A stretch of DNA of 64,000 nt from Pseudomonas sp. ok272 (GCF_900109995.1 NZ_FOCB01000007.1:62001-126000), one strand, 5' to 3'. Shown: positions 42,343 through 51,379, counted from the first letter of the stretch. The notes: generated by a model not told the origin, from the sequence alone. Translations and numbers: made by a program.

Positions 42343-42929
42343 CTGAACTCCGGGAAAAAACCGCGATGATAGCTCAGTTAGTCAGGCACGGTGAGCGGTC
42401 GGGACAACCACCGTTCTAAATGACGCCCTTCATACTGTATTGTTTAAACCGCTGGACTTCCCACCCCAAACACCCAAGACCTACTATTCATTTATTTAGA
42501 GGCAATCATTTATGACATTTCCTTACTTAAATGCTGAATAAATGAATCAAGCGCCCCACCGCCCAGAAAATTGTACAAACGTTATACCAAGTGCCGCCAC
42601 ACGCATAACTTCCTCCCGTGCAACACCCATACTTACGTGACCGCCGAGCGCCGACGCTCAATCAGGAGATACGCTTTCAATACTGTGCTCTTACTTGAGT
42701 TTCACCCCTTCCTGCCCATAGAGACCCAGGCTCACAACCCTGAGCCGAGCATCTCACCGTTGCATCAGCCACCTCCAGAGGGCTTCCACGAAAATCGACA
42801 GCCCTCTGAAGGCTGTTTTCCCGTACACGGGGCAACGGCCGCACACGCCAGGCGCACATCTGCCGAGCAAGACCCGGTTTGCTGAATTACACTGCCTGTA
42901 CCAACCTCATCTGTAACAAGGAATAACCT
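42343..42929. other. Long low-GC gap between radA and mscL
   Basis: About 590 bases without a gene I can support. A 104-codon open frame at 42571-42885 has no ribosome site and an unlikely His/Pro-rich product. A nine-codon frame (42511-42540, MTFPYLNAE) has GAGG nine bases ahead and may be a leader peptide. Two short stems occur: GGCTC/GAGCC at 42729-42746 and an AGAGGGCT/AGCCCTCT pair at 42775-42807. The mscL promoter must lie at the right end. Confidence 0.5.
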
Positions 42930-43343
42930 ATGGGCGTGTTAAGTGAGTTCAAGGCCTTCGCGGTCAAAGGGAACGTAGTCGACATGGCCGTCGGTATCAT
43001 CATTGGCGCTGCGTTCGGCAAGATCGTTTCGTCGTTTGTCGGCGACGTGATCATGCCACCCATCGGCCTGCTGGTCGGCGGGGTGAACTTCGCGGACCTG
43101 GCGGTCACGCTCAAGGCGGCACAAGGTGATATCCCGGCCGTGGTGCTGGCCTACGGCAAATTCATCCAGAGCATCATCGACTTCCTGATCGTCGCGTTCG
43201 CGATCTTCATGGGCGTGAAGGCGATCAACCGCCTCAAGCGCGAAGAAGCCGTGGCGCCAACCCTGCCGCCGGTTCCCACCAAGGAGGAGGAGTTGCTGGG
43301 AGAAATCCGCGACTTGCTCAAGGCGCAGAACAGCAAGCCCTGA
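42930..43343 (+). CDS. mscL: Large-conductance mechanosensitive channel
   Basis: Emergency osmotic release channel of the inner membrane. 137 residues with two transmembrane helices ([22 protein letters not shown] at about 17-38, and [16 protein letters not shown] near 90) and the N-terminal helix [15 protein letters not shown]. The C-terminal charged bundle follows. Preceded by AAGGAA. Confidence 0.98.
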   Translation: MGVLSEFKAFAVKGNVVDMAVGIIIGAAFGKIVSSFVGDVIMPPIGLLVGGVNFADLAVTLKAAQGDIPAVVLAYGKFIQSIIDFLIVAFAIFMGVKAINRLKREEAVAPTLPPVPTKEEELLGEIRDLLKAQNSKP

Positions 43344-43359
43344 AAGCAGTAAGAAGATA

Positions 43360-43391
43360 AGAAAACGGCGCTTGCAGCGCCGTTTTCTTTA
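43360..43391. terminator. Shared bidirectional terminator of mscL and fpr
   Basis: GAAAACGGCGC, loop TTGCA, GCGCCGTTTTC followed by TT; A-run and T-run on both sides. It overlaps the stop codon of fpr. Confidence 0.9.
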
Positions 43392-44165
43392 CCAGTAGTT
43401 TTCCACGGCAACCTGGCCGGGGCGGCGGCTCAAACTCAACCGCATCTCCCGTGCCTTGAGCAGGTTACGGGTGTCCTCGATCATCTGCGGATTGCCGCAC
43501 AACATCACCCGCGAATGTTCGGCCGTCATGTCGACGCCTGCGGCCCGCTCTAACTCGCCGTTTTCAAGCAACAGGGTAATTCGACCATTCAATGCCCCTG
43601 GGTGCGGCTCCCGGGTCACGATAGGGATGAACTGCAGTTTGTGGGCGTGTTCAGCCAGGTAGTCGCGATCCGCCAACCCGTCAATCAGCGCCTGATACGC
43701 CAGCTCCCTGGCCTCGCGCACGCTGTAAACCAGGATGATCCGCTCGAACTTCTCCCAGACCTCAAAGTCCTGCAGGATCGACAGGAACGGCGCAACCCCC
43801 GTGCCGGTGGACAACAGCCACAGGTCACGCCCGTCGACAAAGCGATCAAGGGTCAAGTAACCGAAGGCCTGGCGGTCGACCATCAGGGTATCGCCCACCT
43901 CCAGGCGGCTGAGTTCACTGGTGAACTCGCCTCCCGGCACCACGATGGAAAAGAACTCGAGAAACTCATCAAATGGCGACGACACCATGGAGTAGGCACG
44001 CCACACCGTGCTGCCATCGGCCTTGGTCACCCCCAGCCGGGCAAACTGTCCGGCCCGGAAGCGAAAGCCGGCGTCTCGCGTGGTTCGTAGCGTGAACAGG
44101 CTTGGGGTCAAGGGCTGAACGTCAAGCAGGGTCTGGCGGGTGAACTTCTCTTCGCTGGCGCTCAT
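43389..44165 (-). CDS. fpr: Ferredoxin/flavodoxin-NADP reductase
   Basis: FAD enzyme that moves electrons between NADPH and ferredoxin or flavodoxin. 258 residues from 44165 (MSASEEKFTRQ). FAD motif RAYSMVSSP near 58-66, NADP motif STGTGVAPF, C-terminal MLCGNPQMIEDT, ending in VENYW. Differs clearly from the FprA type as I remember it, so it is more like the second paralogue (FprB, PA4615 by position). The gene divergent from it is a LuxR regulator, not the LysR-type FinR that accompanies fprA. Confidence 0.92.
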   Translation of the reverse strand: MSASEEKFTRQTLLDVQPLTPSLFTLRTTRDAGFRFRAGQFARLGVTKADGSTVWRAYSMVSSPFDEFLEFFSIVVPGGEFTSELSRLEVGDTLMVDRQAFGYLTLDRFVDGRDLWLLSTGTGVAPFLSILQDFEVWEKFERIILVYSVREARELAYQALIDGLADRDYLAEHAHKLQFIPIVTREPHPGALNGRITLLLENGELERAAGVDMTAEHSRVMLCGNPQMIEDTRNLLKAREMRLSLSRRPGQVAVENYW

Positions 44166-44543
44166 GAGCGGCTCCGTTGGTCTGATCGGCCCAGTGTCCC
44201 GCAAAGCGCCGCGAAGAAACACCGTGGATGTGTAGTGGTATTAACCGCTTGCCCCCTTGCACTTACAAACCGGGGAACACATTCAATGACATGTCACATG
44301 TCCACACTAATAACGCGTCTATTCTTTATCCCCCCAACGAACAGTACACTTCAACTACTCACATGACATATGGCATATAAAAGCCATCACTCAAGACGGA
44401 CTATTCCATAACCCTTTATCAAGTTAAAGAATCGACTAATAGCAAAAAAATAGGATCCAATCCATAAGAAAAATCCTACACTTCATGACGCCCCAGCCTT
44501 CGGATGCGACTGAGACTGAAAAAATAGTGTAGGAGAGTAACCG
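44166..44543. promoter_or_regulatory. AT-rich divergent region fpr / LuxR solo, with a 15-bp palindrome
   Basis: 378 bases, much lower in GC than the rest. GACATGTCACATGTC at 44288-44302 is a perfect inverted repeat around one central base and lies 122 bases before fpr and 241 before the luxR-type gene. Other CATGAC/CATAT pieces follow at 44361-44380. GTAGGAGAG precedes the luxR-type start. Confidence 0.55.
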
Positions 44544-45260
44544 ATGGAGATCTGGAAACACGTCCAACTCAAGCAGCTAACCCACGAGTCGAATATTGAA
44601 ACCGCCTATAAGCTCGCACAAAGTTTTTTCTATAGTCTTGGATATGAATATTGTGGATTCTCAATAACTTCCCCACCCACTGGGCAATACTTCGACAGGG
44701 TCAATCTGAACAACTACCCACATGACTGGAATAAACAATATGAACAAAATGATTATAAGTCGATCGATCCATTAGTAGCTCACTGCCAGCGTTCAATGCT
44801 GCCCATCGTCTGGGACCGCGAGACCTTTGCGCAGGTGCCCGAGCTTTGGCAGGCGTTGATGGATCAAGGCCTGCAGTACGGCTGGTCACAGCCGGTGCAC
44901 GATCTCGACAACCACGTCACTGGCATGCTGAGCATGGCCCGCAGCACCGGCCGGATCAGTGCCTATGAGCTCTACGACGACCTCGGGTATGCACTGATCA
45001 TCAGCCAGAAACTGCATGCGCTGGCCTTGCAAGCGCGACGCAGCGAACAGCCGCACGGCATTGACCATGGAGAGCTGTCACCGCGCGAGACTGAGATCCT
45101 CAAATGGTCATCCCACGGCAAGACCGCCTCCGACATCGCGACTATCCTCAACCTGAGCGAGCGCACGGTGAACTTTCATGTCAGCCGTGCGATCAAGAAA
45201 CTGGGCGTGACCAACAAGATCTCGGCCGTAGTGATGGCTGCCAGGGGCCGCCTCATCTAA
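44544..45260 (+). CDS. LuxR-type regulator with autoinducer-binding domain (LuxR solo)
   Basis: 238 residues. The N-terminal autoinducer-binding domain keeps all six landmark residues of AHL receptors: W62, Y66, D75, P76, W90 and G113 (W57, Y61, D70, P71, W85, G113 in TraR). The C-terminal HTH (LSPRETEILKWSSHGKTASDIA) keeps E182, L186 and G192. No luxI-type synthase lies nearby. The first 230 bases are 30-43% GC while the rest is about 60%, which suggests a foreign or chimeric origin. Confidence 0.93.
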   Translation: MEIWKHVQLKQLTHESNIETAYKLAQSFFYSLGYEYCGFSITSPPTGQYFDRVNLNNYPHDWNKQYEQNDYKSIDPLVAHCQRSMLPIVWDRETFAQVPELWQALMDQGLQYGWSQPVHDLDNHVTGMLSMARSTGRISAYELYDDLGYALIISQKLHALALQARRSEQPHGIDHGELSPRETEILKWSSHGKTASDIATILNLSERTVNFHVSRAIKKLGVTNKISAVVMAARGRLI

Positions 45261-45443
45261 GTCACTGGCCAGGGAACTGATCGCCTAAAAACCAGCGGGT
45301 AATCCAGCGGAAAAAAACGTACCATCCGTCCTCTCCGAGTGATAACGCCAGAACCGGTGTTGCAGTCCACCCGGGGGGTCCCGCCAGCATCAAGCCCATG
45401 CCTACCCGCGGGACATCCGTTGATTATCCAGAGTCCCCGCCCC

Positions 45444-46568
45444 ATGCCCCTGCTTGAAACCCCGTTCGCCCAACTCGACCTGATTCGCCAGCCGGAACAG
45501 CCAAACGAACCGCTGCAAGCCTTTGATGCAGCCGATGAGTACCTCCTCGCGCACCTGGCCGCGCAACAGCCCACGGTCGACACGCGGGTACTGGTGCTCA
45601 ACGACAGCTTTGGCGCGTTGGCGGCGAGCCTGCTGGGCAAGGTGGCGCTGACCAGCAGTGGCGACTCCTATCTGGCGGCCCTGGCCCTGGAGAAGAACCT
45701 GATCCGCAATGGCCAGCCCTTTGACGCCGCTCGTGTGCTGCCCGCCAGTGAACCGCTGGTCGGGCCGTTCGACCGGGTGCTGATCCGGGTCCCCAAGACC
45801 CTGGCCCTGCTCGAAGAACAACTGATCCGCCTGCAAGGCCAACTGGCCCCCGGCGCCCAGGTGATTGCCGGGGCCATGGTCAAGCACCTGCCACGGGCGG
45901 CAGGCGACCTGCTGGAGCGCTACATCGGCCCGATGCAGGCCTCCCTGGCCGTCAAGAAGGCACGCCTGCTGATCGCCACTGTCGATGACCGGCCTGTTGC
46001 CCCCTCGCCCTACCCAACGCGCTATCGGCTCGACGAGCCGGCTATCGAGTTGCTCAACCACGCCAACGTTTTCTGCCGTGAAGGCCTGGACATCGGCACG
46101 CGGGCGTTTCTCCCGCACCTGCCGAAAAACCTTGGCAGCGCCAGGGTCGCGGACCTCGGTTGCGGCAACGGCATACTCGCCATCGCCAGCGCCCTGCACA
46201 ACCCGCAAGCCCATTACACCCTGGTGGACGAATCCTTCATGGCGGTGCAGTCAGCCCGGGAAAACTGGCAGGCGGCCCTTGGCGAACGTGACGTGATCGT
46301 GCGTGCCGACGATGGCCTGGCCGGCCAGGAACCCCAATCACTCGACGTGGTGCTGTGCAACCCGCCGTTCCACCAACAGCAGGTAGTAGGCGACTTCCTC
46401 GCCTGGCGGATGTTCCAGCAGGCACGCGAAGCGCTGGTGGTGGGTGGGGCGTTGTACATCGTCGGCAACCGCCACCTGGGCTACCACAGCAAGTTGGCCC
46501 GTCTGTTCCGGGGCGTCGAGCAGGTGGCCACCACGCCGAAGTTCGTGGTCCTCAAGGCCCGCAAGTAA
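45444..46568 (+). CDS. rlmG: 23S rRNA (guanine-N2) methyltransferase RlmG
   Basis: 374 residues from 45444 (MPLLETPFAQLDLIRQP). Two tandem methyltransferase folds; the active C-terminal one has the SAM motif VADLGCGNGILAI and the N2-guanine motif LCNPPFHQQ. HANVFCREGLDIG and VPKTLALLEEQL match E. coli RlmG (YgjO) better than RsmC. Modifies G1835 of 23S rRNA in E. coli. An in-frame extension to 45339 is not supported. Confidence 0.93.
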   Translation: MPLLETPFAQLDLIRQPEQPNEPLQAFDAADEYLLAHLAAQQPTVDTRVLVLNDSFGALAASLLGKVALTSSGDSYLAALALEKNLIRNGQPFDAARVLPASEPLVGPFDRVLIRVPKTLALLEEQLIRLQGQLAPGAQVIAGAMVKHLPRAAGDLLERYIGPMQASLAVKKARLLIATVDDRPVAPSPYPTRYRLDEPAIELLNHANVFCREGLDIGTRAFLPHLPKNLGSARVADLGCGNGILAIASALHNPQAHYTLVDESFMAVQSARENWQAALGERDVIVRADDGLAGQEPQSLDVVLCNPPFHQQQVVGDFLAWRMFQQAREALVVGGALYIVGNRHLGYHSKLARLFRGVEQVATTPKFVVLKARK

Positions 46569-46582
46569 CGCCAACGGCCAGG

Positions 46583-46612
46583 TAAAAAAAACCCTGCAAT
46601 CATCGCAGGGTC
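46583..46612 (-). terminator. Terminator of the cio operon
   Basis: Read leftward: ACCCTGC, loop GATGATT, GCAGGGT then seven T. It ends the cioA-cioB-small-protein transcript. Confidence 0.9.
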
Positions 46613-46655
46613 ATAAAACCGTGCCGCAAGGCAACGGGATGGGATGTCCAGGTAT

Positions 46656-46823
46656 TCAGTGTGTGCTCAAGCCTGCGGCGTTCATGAACAGGCGCATCAG
46701 GCTGGCAACGATGAAAAGCGCCAGCACGCTGCCCACCCAAATCCCGGCCAGCCAGCCAAGCCGCTGCCACAGCGGCTTTTTTTCAGCCTGTTCAATGTCA
46801 TCCAACGAGTGTTTGTTCGCCAT
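46656..46823 (-). CDS. CydX-like small membrane protein, DUF2474 family
   Basis: 55 residues: a charged N terminus (MANKHSLDDIEQAEKKPLWQ) and one transmembrane helix (GWLAGIWVGSVLALFIVASLM). Small one-helix proteins of the DUF2474 kind follow cioB/cydB in many proteobacteria and are thought to be the third subunit of the bd-type oxidase, like CydX. It starts 75 bp after cioB on the same strand and is followed by the operon terminator. The family name is from memory. Confidence 0.8.
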   Translation of the reverse strand: MANKHSLDDIEQAEKKPLWQRLGWLAGIWVGSVLALFIVASLMRLFMNAAGLSTH

Positions 46824-46897
46824 TGCTCGAATCCTTGGTCAGGGTTAGCGGTGGATGACGCCTGTCAGGGCGCCATCGCGAGCACGCCTTGCGCCGA

Positions 46898-47905
46898 CTA
46901 GTGATAGCCGTCCTCATGAGTCACCTTGCCGCGGAACACGTAGTAGCTCCAGAAGGTGTAGCCCAGGATGAACGGGATGATGAACAGCGTACCCACCAGC
47001 ATGAAGCCTTGGCTTTGCGGCGGTGCGGCCGCGTCCCAGATGGTGATCGACGGCGGCACGATGTACGGCCACACGCTGATCCCCAGCCCGCTGTAACCCA
47101 GGAAGATCAACACCAGGGTCAGCAGGAACGGCGTGTAGTGGGCATTGCGCGCCACCGCCCGCAGCAAACCGTAAAAGGTCACCAGCACCAGGATCGGCAC
47201 CGGCAGGAACCAGAACAGGTTCGGCAGGGTGAACCAGCGTGCGGCAATCTCGGCATGGGCAATCGGGGTCCAGATGCTGACGGCACCAATCACCGCCAAC
47301 AGTACCAACGCCAGCGGCCGGGCCAGGTCGTGCATCTGCTCCTGCAACTTGCCTTCGGTCTTCATGATCAGCCACGTGCACCCCAGCAGCGCATAGGCCA
47401 CCACCAGCGCCAGGCCGCAGAACACGGTGAACGGCGTCAGCCAGTCCAGCGTCCCGCCGGCGAACTGCCGGTTGACCACCGGGATGCCATCGATGAACGC
47501 CCCGAGCGCCACGCCCTGAAAGAAGGTTGCCGTCAGCGAACCGCCAATGAAGCACTTGTCCCAGATGTGTCGCTTGTGGTCCTTGGCCTTGAAGCGAAAC
47601 TCAAAGGCCACGCCCCGGAAGATCAAGCCAATCAGCATCAGGATCAGCGGCAGGTACAGCGCCGACAGCACCACCGAATAGGCCAGTGGAAAGGCCCCGA
47701 ACAGCGCCGCCCCCCCGAGTACCAGCCACGTCTCGTTGCCGTCCCAGACCGGGGCGACGGTGTTCATCATCACATCACGGTCGCTGTCGCCCTTGATGAA
47801 CGGGAAGAGAATCCCGATCCCCAGGTCGAAACCGTCCATGACCACGTACATCATGATGCCGAAGATGATGATCACGGCCCAGATCAGCGGAAGATCAATA
47901 CCCAT
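46898..47905 (-). CDS. cioB: Cyanide-insensitive terminal oxidase subunit II
   Basis: CydB-family membrane subunit, 335 residues with eight to nine hydrophobic helices. The N terminus MGIDLPLIWAVIIIFGIMMY and DGFDLGIGILFPF, and WDGNETWLVLGGAALFGAFP, are diagnostic. It works with CioA in a quinol oxidase that tolerates cyanide. Only 3 bp separate it from cioA. Confidence 0.96.
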   Translation of the reverse strand: MGIDLPLIWAVIIIFGIMMYVVMDGFDLGIGILFPFIKGDSDRDVMMNTVAPVWDGNETWLVLGGAALFGAFPLAYSVVLSALYLPLILMLIGLIFRGVAFEFRFKAKDHKRHIWDKCFIGGSLTATFFQGVALGAFIDGIPVVNRQFAGGTLDWLTPFTVFCGLALVVAYALLGCTWLIMKTEGKLQEQMHDLARPLALVLLAVIGAVSIWTPIAHAEIAARWFTLPNLFWFLPVPILVLVTFYGLLRAVARNAHYTPFLLTLVLIFLGYSGLGISVWPYIVPPSITIWDAAAPPQSQGFMLVGTLFIIPFILGYTFWSYYVFRGKVTHEDGYH

Positions 47906-47908
47906 GAC

Positions 47909-49342
47909 TCAATTCCCCTTGTTCAGGCGGTGGTCGCTTTCGGTGCCGTCATCGGCAGCGGAAAGCGGACGGGCCGGCGTGCGATGCTGGCCAGGGCCAC
48001 CGTGATTCTGCTCGGCGCCTTCGTCGAGCGTCGGCCCCTTGCGCACCAGGCGCATCATGTAGCCAATCCCCACGCCAAACAGCGAGAAGTACACCACGAC
48101 GAACAGCGCCAGGGTGATGCTCATCTGCACCACGCTGTGGTTGGACGACGCATCGGCCGTGCGCATCAAGCCATACACCACCCACGGCTGGCGGCCGATT
48201 TCAGTGGTGAACCAGCCGGCCAGGATCGCGATCAGGCCCGATGGCCCCATCCATAGCGCCAGGTACAGGAACGCACGGTTCGAATACAGCGTGTCACGCT
48301 TGCGCAGCCACAGGCTCCACAACCCGGTGAAGATCATCAAGAAGCCCAGGCCGACCATGATCCGGAACGACCAGAACACAATGGTCGAGTTTGGCCGGTC
48401 TTCAGGTGCGAACTCCTTGAGCGCCGGCACCTGTTTGTCCAGCGAGTGGGTCAGGATCAGGCTGCCCAGGTACGGGATCTCCAGCGCGTACTTGGTCGTC
48501 TCTGCCTTCATGTCCGGCCAGCCGAACAGGATCAGCGGGGTCGGTTCGTCGCCGACGTTTTCCCAGTGGCCTTCAATCGCGGCGATCTTTGCCGGCTGGT
48601 GCTTGAGGGTGTTGAGGCCGTGGAAGTCACCGATGACCGCCTGGATCGGCGCAACAATCAGCGCCATCCACATGGCCATCGACAGCATGGTGCGGATCGC
48701 CGGGTTGTCACGCCCGCGCAGCAGGTGCCAGGCGGCGGACGAACCGACGAAGAACGCTGTCGCGACAAAGGCCGCCGTGGCCATGTGCGCCAGGCGGTAG
48801 GGGAACGACGGGTTGAAGATCACCGCGAGCCAGTCCACCGGAATCACCTGGCCGTTGACGATCTCGTAACCCTGCGGGGTTTGCATCCAGCTGTTGGACG
48901 CCAGGATCCAGAACGTCGAGATGATCGTGCCAAGGGCCACCATCAGCGTGGCGAAGAAGTGCAGCCGGCGCCCCACCTTGTTCCAGCCGAACAACATGAC
49001 CCCCAGGAAGCCGGCTTCGAGGAAGAACGCCGTGAGCACCTCATAGGTCAGCAAGGGACCGGTCACGGAACCGGCGAAGTCCGAGAAACGACTCCAGTTG
49101 GTACCGAACTGATAGGCCATCACCAGGCCCGACACCACGCCCATGCCGAAGTTGACGGCAAAGATCTTCGACCAGAAGTGGTAGAGGTCCCGGTAGGTGT
49201 TGTTGTGGGTCTTGAGCCACAAGCCTTCGAGCACTGCCAGGTAACTCGCCAGGCCGATGGTGATCGCCGGGAACAGGATGTGGAACGAGATGGTGAACGC
49301 GAACTGAATTCGGGCGAGATCAAGTGCCTCCAAACCGAACAT
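47909..49342 (-). CDS. cioA: Cyanide-insensitive terminal oxidase subunit I
   Basis: CydA-family subunit, 477 residues from 49342 (MFGLEALDLARIQFAFTIS). It carries the haem ligands of the bd family and a short Q loop, as expected for the CIO type rather than the E. coli CydA. FGMGVVSGLVMAYQFGTNW and GRQPWVVYGLMRT are conserved. An ANR/FNR box lies 162 bases upstream. Confidence 0.96.
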   Translation of the reverse strand: MFGLEALDLARIQFAFTISFHILFPAITIGLASYLAVLEGLWLKTHNNTYRDLYHFWSKIFAVNFGMGVVSGLVMAYQFGTNWSRFSDFAGSVTGPLLTYEVLTAFFLEAGFLGVMLFGWNKVGRRLHFFATLMVALGTIISTFWILASNSWMQTPQGYEIVNGQVIPVDWLAVIFNPSFPYRLAHMATAAFVATAFFVGSSAAWHLLRGRDNPAIRTMLSMAMWMALIVAPIQAVIGDFHGLNTLKHQPAKIAAIEGHWENVGDEPTPLILFGWPDMKAETTKYALEIPYLGSLILTHSLDKQVPALKEFAPEDRPNSTIVFWSFRIMVGLGFLMIFTGLWSLWLRKRDTLYSNRAFLYLALWMGPSGLIAILAGWFTTEIGRQPWVVYGLMRTADASSNHSVVQMSITLALFVVVYFSLFGVGIGYMMRLVRKGPTLDEGAEQNHGGPGQHRTPARPLSAADDGTESDHRLNKGN

Positions 49343-49681
49343 AAGTCTTCCTCTGTCAGGTAAAACGGCTACAGGCTCATGGCCTGCACCCACCGCCCCT
49401 ACGGGTATGGTGTGCGGCGAATTCAAATTCGTTCTTTTTGTACAACACGTCACGACGCAGGGAGTCTGGCCTTCCGGCCACCAGCGCAACGCCACCAAGG
49501 GCCTTGATCTGGATCAAGTAACGATCAAAGAGTAGTCCGATTTTCGCGCGCAGGCCGTGTGGTCTTTTGCCGCGTGACAGGTTGTCTCAGGCGAGGAATG
49601 GCCCCTGGCGTCGGAGCTGCGCAACTTTTGGTTACAGGTTGATGATAATCTCGGCCTTTCCTCGACCAGATTCGCGCGCCA
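49343..49681. other. Divergent region cioA / MFS transporter
   Basis: 339 bases without a gene. It contains the ANR/FNR box at 49504-49517 and the promoters of both flanking genes, for which I see no clear -35/-10 pair. Confidence 0.6.
49504..49517. promoter_or_regulatory. ANR/FNR box upstream of cioA
   Basis: TTGAT-CTGG-ATCAA, a perfect match to the consensus TTGAT-N4-ATCAA. In P. aeruginosa ANR represses cioAB at low oxygen, so the same is likely here. Confidence 0.85.
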
Positions 49682-50917
49682 ATGCCCAGTCCAGAGCCCT
49701 TGTTGTTACGCCACCAGCGCCCCTTCATCGCGTTCTGGCTGGCGCGGATTTTCACCGCCAGCGGCTTTCAGATGCTCACCGTGGCCATTGGCTGGAACCT
49801 CTACCAACTCACCGGCAATGTGCTGGATTTGGGCCTGGTTGGGCTGGTGGAGTTTGTGCCGCGGGTGCTGTTCATGCTGCACACCGGCCACGTGGCGGAC
49901 AAATACGACCGACGCAAAGTCGCCGCCCTGTGCCAATCGCTGCAAGCGTTGATCGCCCTGGCGCTGGCCATTGGCAGCGCCACCGATCACATCACCCGCG
50001 AGATGATCTTCGTCCTGGCCTTCCTGCTCGGCGCCGCACGCTCGTTCGAGATGCCGACCACCCAGGCCCTGCTGCCCAGTATCGTGCCCGCGGCGCTGTT
50101 CCCCCGCGCAGTCGCCGCCGCCCAATCGGCGCAGCAATCGGCCACCATTGTCGCCCCGGCGCTGGGCGGGCTGCTCTATGCCTTCGGCAGCGTCTGGGTG
50201 TATGGCCCGACCGTCATCCTGTACCTCATCGCCTGCACCCTGATGCTCAATCTGCCGGCACGGCAAACCCCGCTGAACAAAGGCAAGGCGACCCTGGATT
50301 CGCTGCTGGCGGGGGTGCGCTTCATCCGCAGCCGCCCGGACATCCTCGGGGCCATTTCCCTGGACCTGTTCGCCGTGCTGCTGGGCGGCGCCACGGCCTT
50401 GCTGCCGGTGTTTGCCAAGGACATCCTGCTGACCGGCCCCTGGGGCCTGGGCCTGTTGCGCTCGGCACCCGCGGTGGGGGCATTGTTGATGTCACTGTGG
50501 CTCGCGCGGTTCGCCGTGGAGCGCAAGGTCGGCCGCGTGATGTTCACCGCCGTCGGCGTGTTTGGCGTGGCAACCATCGCCTTCGGCCTGTCGACCTCGT
50601 TCTGGTTCTCGCTGGCGGTGCTGGTGGTATTGGGGGCGGCAGACATGATCAGCATGGTGATCCGTGCCTCGTTCGTGCAACTGGAAACCCCCGACGAAAT
50701 GCGCGGCCGGGTCAGCGCCGTGAACGGTCTGTTCATCGGCGCCTCGAACCAGTTGGGCGAGTTCGAGTCCGGCCTCACCGCCCACTGGTTCGGCACCGTG
50801 CCCGCCGTGGTGATGGGCGGGATCGGCACGCTGCTGGTCACCGGCACCTGGATCAAACTGTTCCCGACCCTGGCCAACCGTGACCACATGCATGTGCCGG
50901 TGGATGAGGCGAAGTGA
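49682..50917 (+). CDS. MFS transporter, EntS/MFS_3-like
   Basis: 411 residues with 12 predicted membrane segments. FIAFWLARIFTASGFQMLTVAIGWNLYQLTGN and the loop ADKYDRRKV between segments 2 and 3 fit the MFS_3 group that contains the enterobactin exporter EntS. Substrate cannot be inferred; no siderophore genes are nearby. Divergent from cioA. Confidence 0.85.
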   Translation: MPSPEPLLLRHQRPFIAFWLARIFTASGFQMLTVAIGWNLYQLTGNVLDLGLVGLVEFVPRVLFMLHTGHVADKYDRRKVAALCQSLQALIALALAIGSATDHITREMIFVLAFLLGAARSFEMPTTQALLPSIVPAALFPRAVAAAQSAQQSATIVAPALGGLLYAFGSVWVYGPTVILYLIACTLMLNLPARQTPLNKGKATLDSLLAGVRFIRSRPDILGAISLDLFAVLLGGATALLPVFAKDILLTGPWGLGLLRSAPAVGALLMSLWLARFAVERKVGRVMFTAVGVFGVATIAFGLSTSFWFSLAVLVVLGAADMISMVIRASFVQLETPDEMRGRVSAVNGLFIGASNQLGEFESGLTAHWFGTVPAVVMGGIGTLLVTGTWIKLFPTLANRDHMHVPVDEAK

Positions 50918-50920
50918 GCC

Positions 50921-51379
50921 CTACTTGATCGACAGCTGCGTCGACAGCACATTGCCCGGCGCATTGATCGAGGTGTTGCGGAAGGTGAACGTGCCGCGCT
51001 GCTTGCCGGCCATGTCGAAGATGTACAGCCAGCCGACGACTTTGCTGACCATGCCGGCGCAGTCGGTCAGGTTGCCATTATCGAAGGCACAGACCCGGGT
51101 GCGCACGCCATCGATGTCGGCACCGTCCAGCCCCGCCTGAGGGCCGCGCCCGTACCCGACTTCCAGCACGTAGATCTTGATGTTCGGCCCTTGGTGATCG
51201 CACTTCGTCTCGGTCTGCCCCGGGGCAATGTCCTCCAGACCACAGGACGCCGACTGCACCTTGAGCACCTTGACCTCGGTCAGCGGTGGCGCCGAGGCGG
51301 CCGTGGCGGTGTGCATGCCTAACAACCAGGCGCCAAACACGCCAAAAACCAGTACCCACCCACTCTTTATAGAAGACAT
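50921..51379 (-). CDS. Exported protein, DUF4879-like
   Basis: 152 residues with a signal peptide (MSSIKSGWVLVFGVFGAWLL, then MHTATAASA). Four Cys in the mature part (SCGLED, KCDH, VCAF, DCAG) could form two disulfides. EVGYGRGPQAG and GTFTFRNTSINAPGN recall the DUF4879 family, named here from memory with moderate confidence. The end lies 4 bp from the stop of the convergent MFS gene. Confidence 0.7.
   Translation of the reverse strand: MSSIKSGWVLVFGVFGAWLLGMHTATAASAPPLTEVKVLKVQSASCGLEDIAPGQTETKCDHQGPNIKIYVLEVGYGRGPQAGLDGADIDGVRTRVCAFDNGNLTDCAGMVSKVVGWLYIFDMAGKQRGTFTFRNTSINAPGNVLSTQLSIK

Noticed and set aside
42571..42885. 104-codon frame before mscL
   Set aside because: No ribosome site, odd His/Pro/Arg-rich product, and it ends just before the mscL leader. 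Kept only as part of the gap description.
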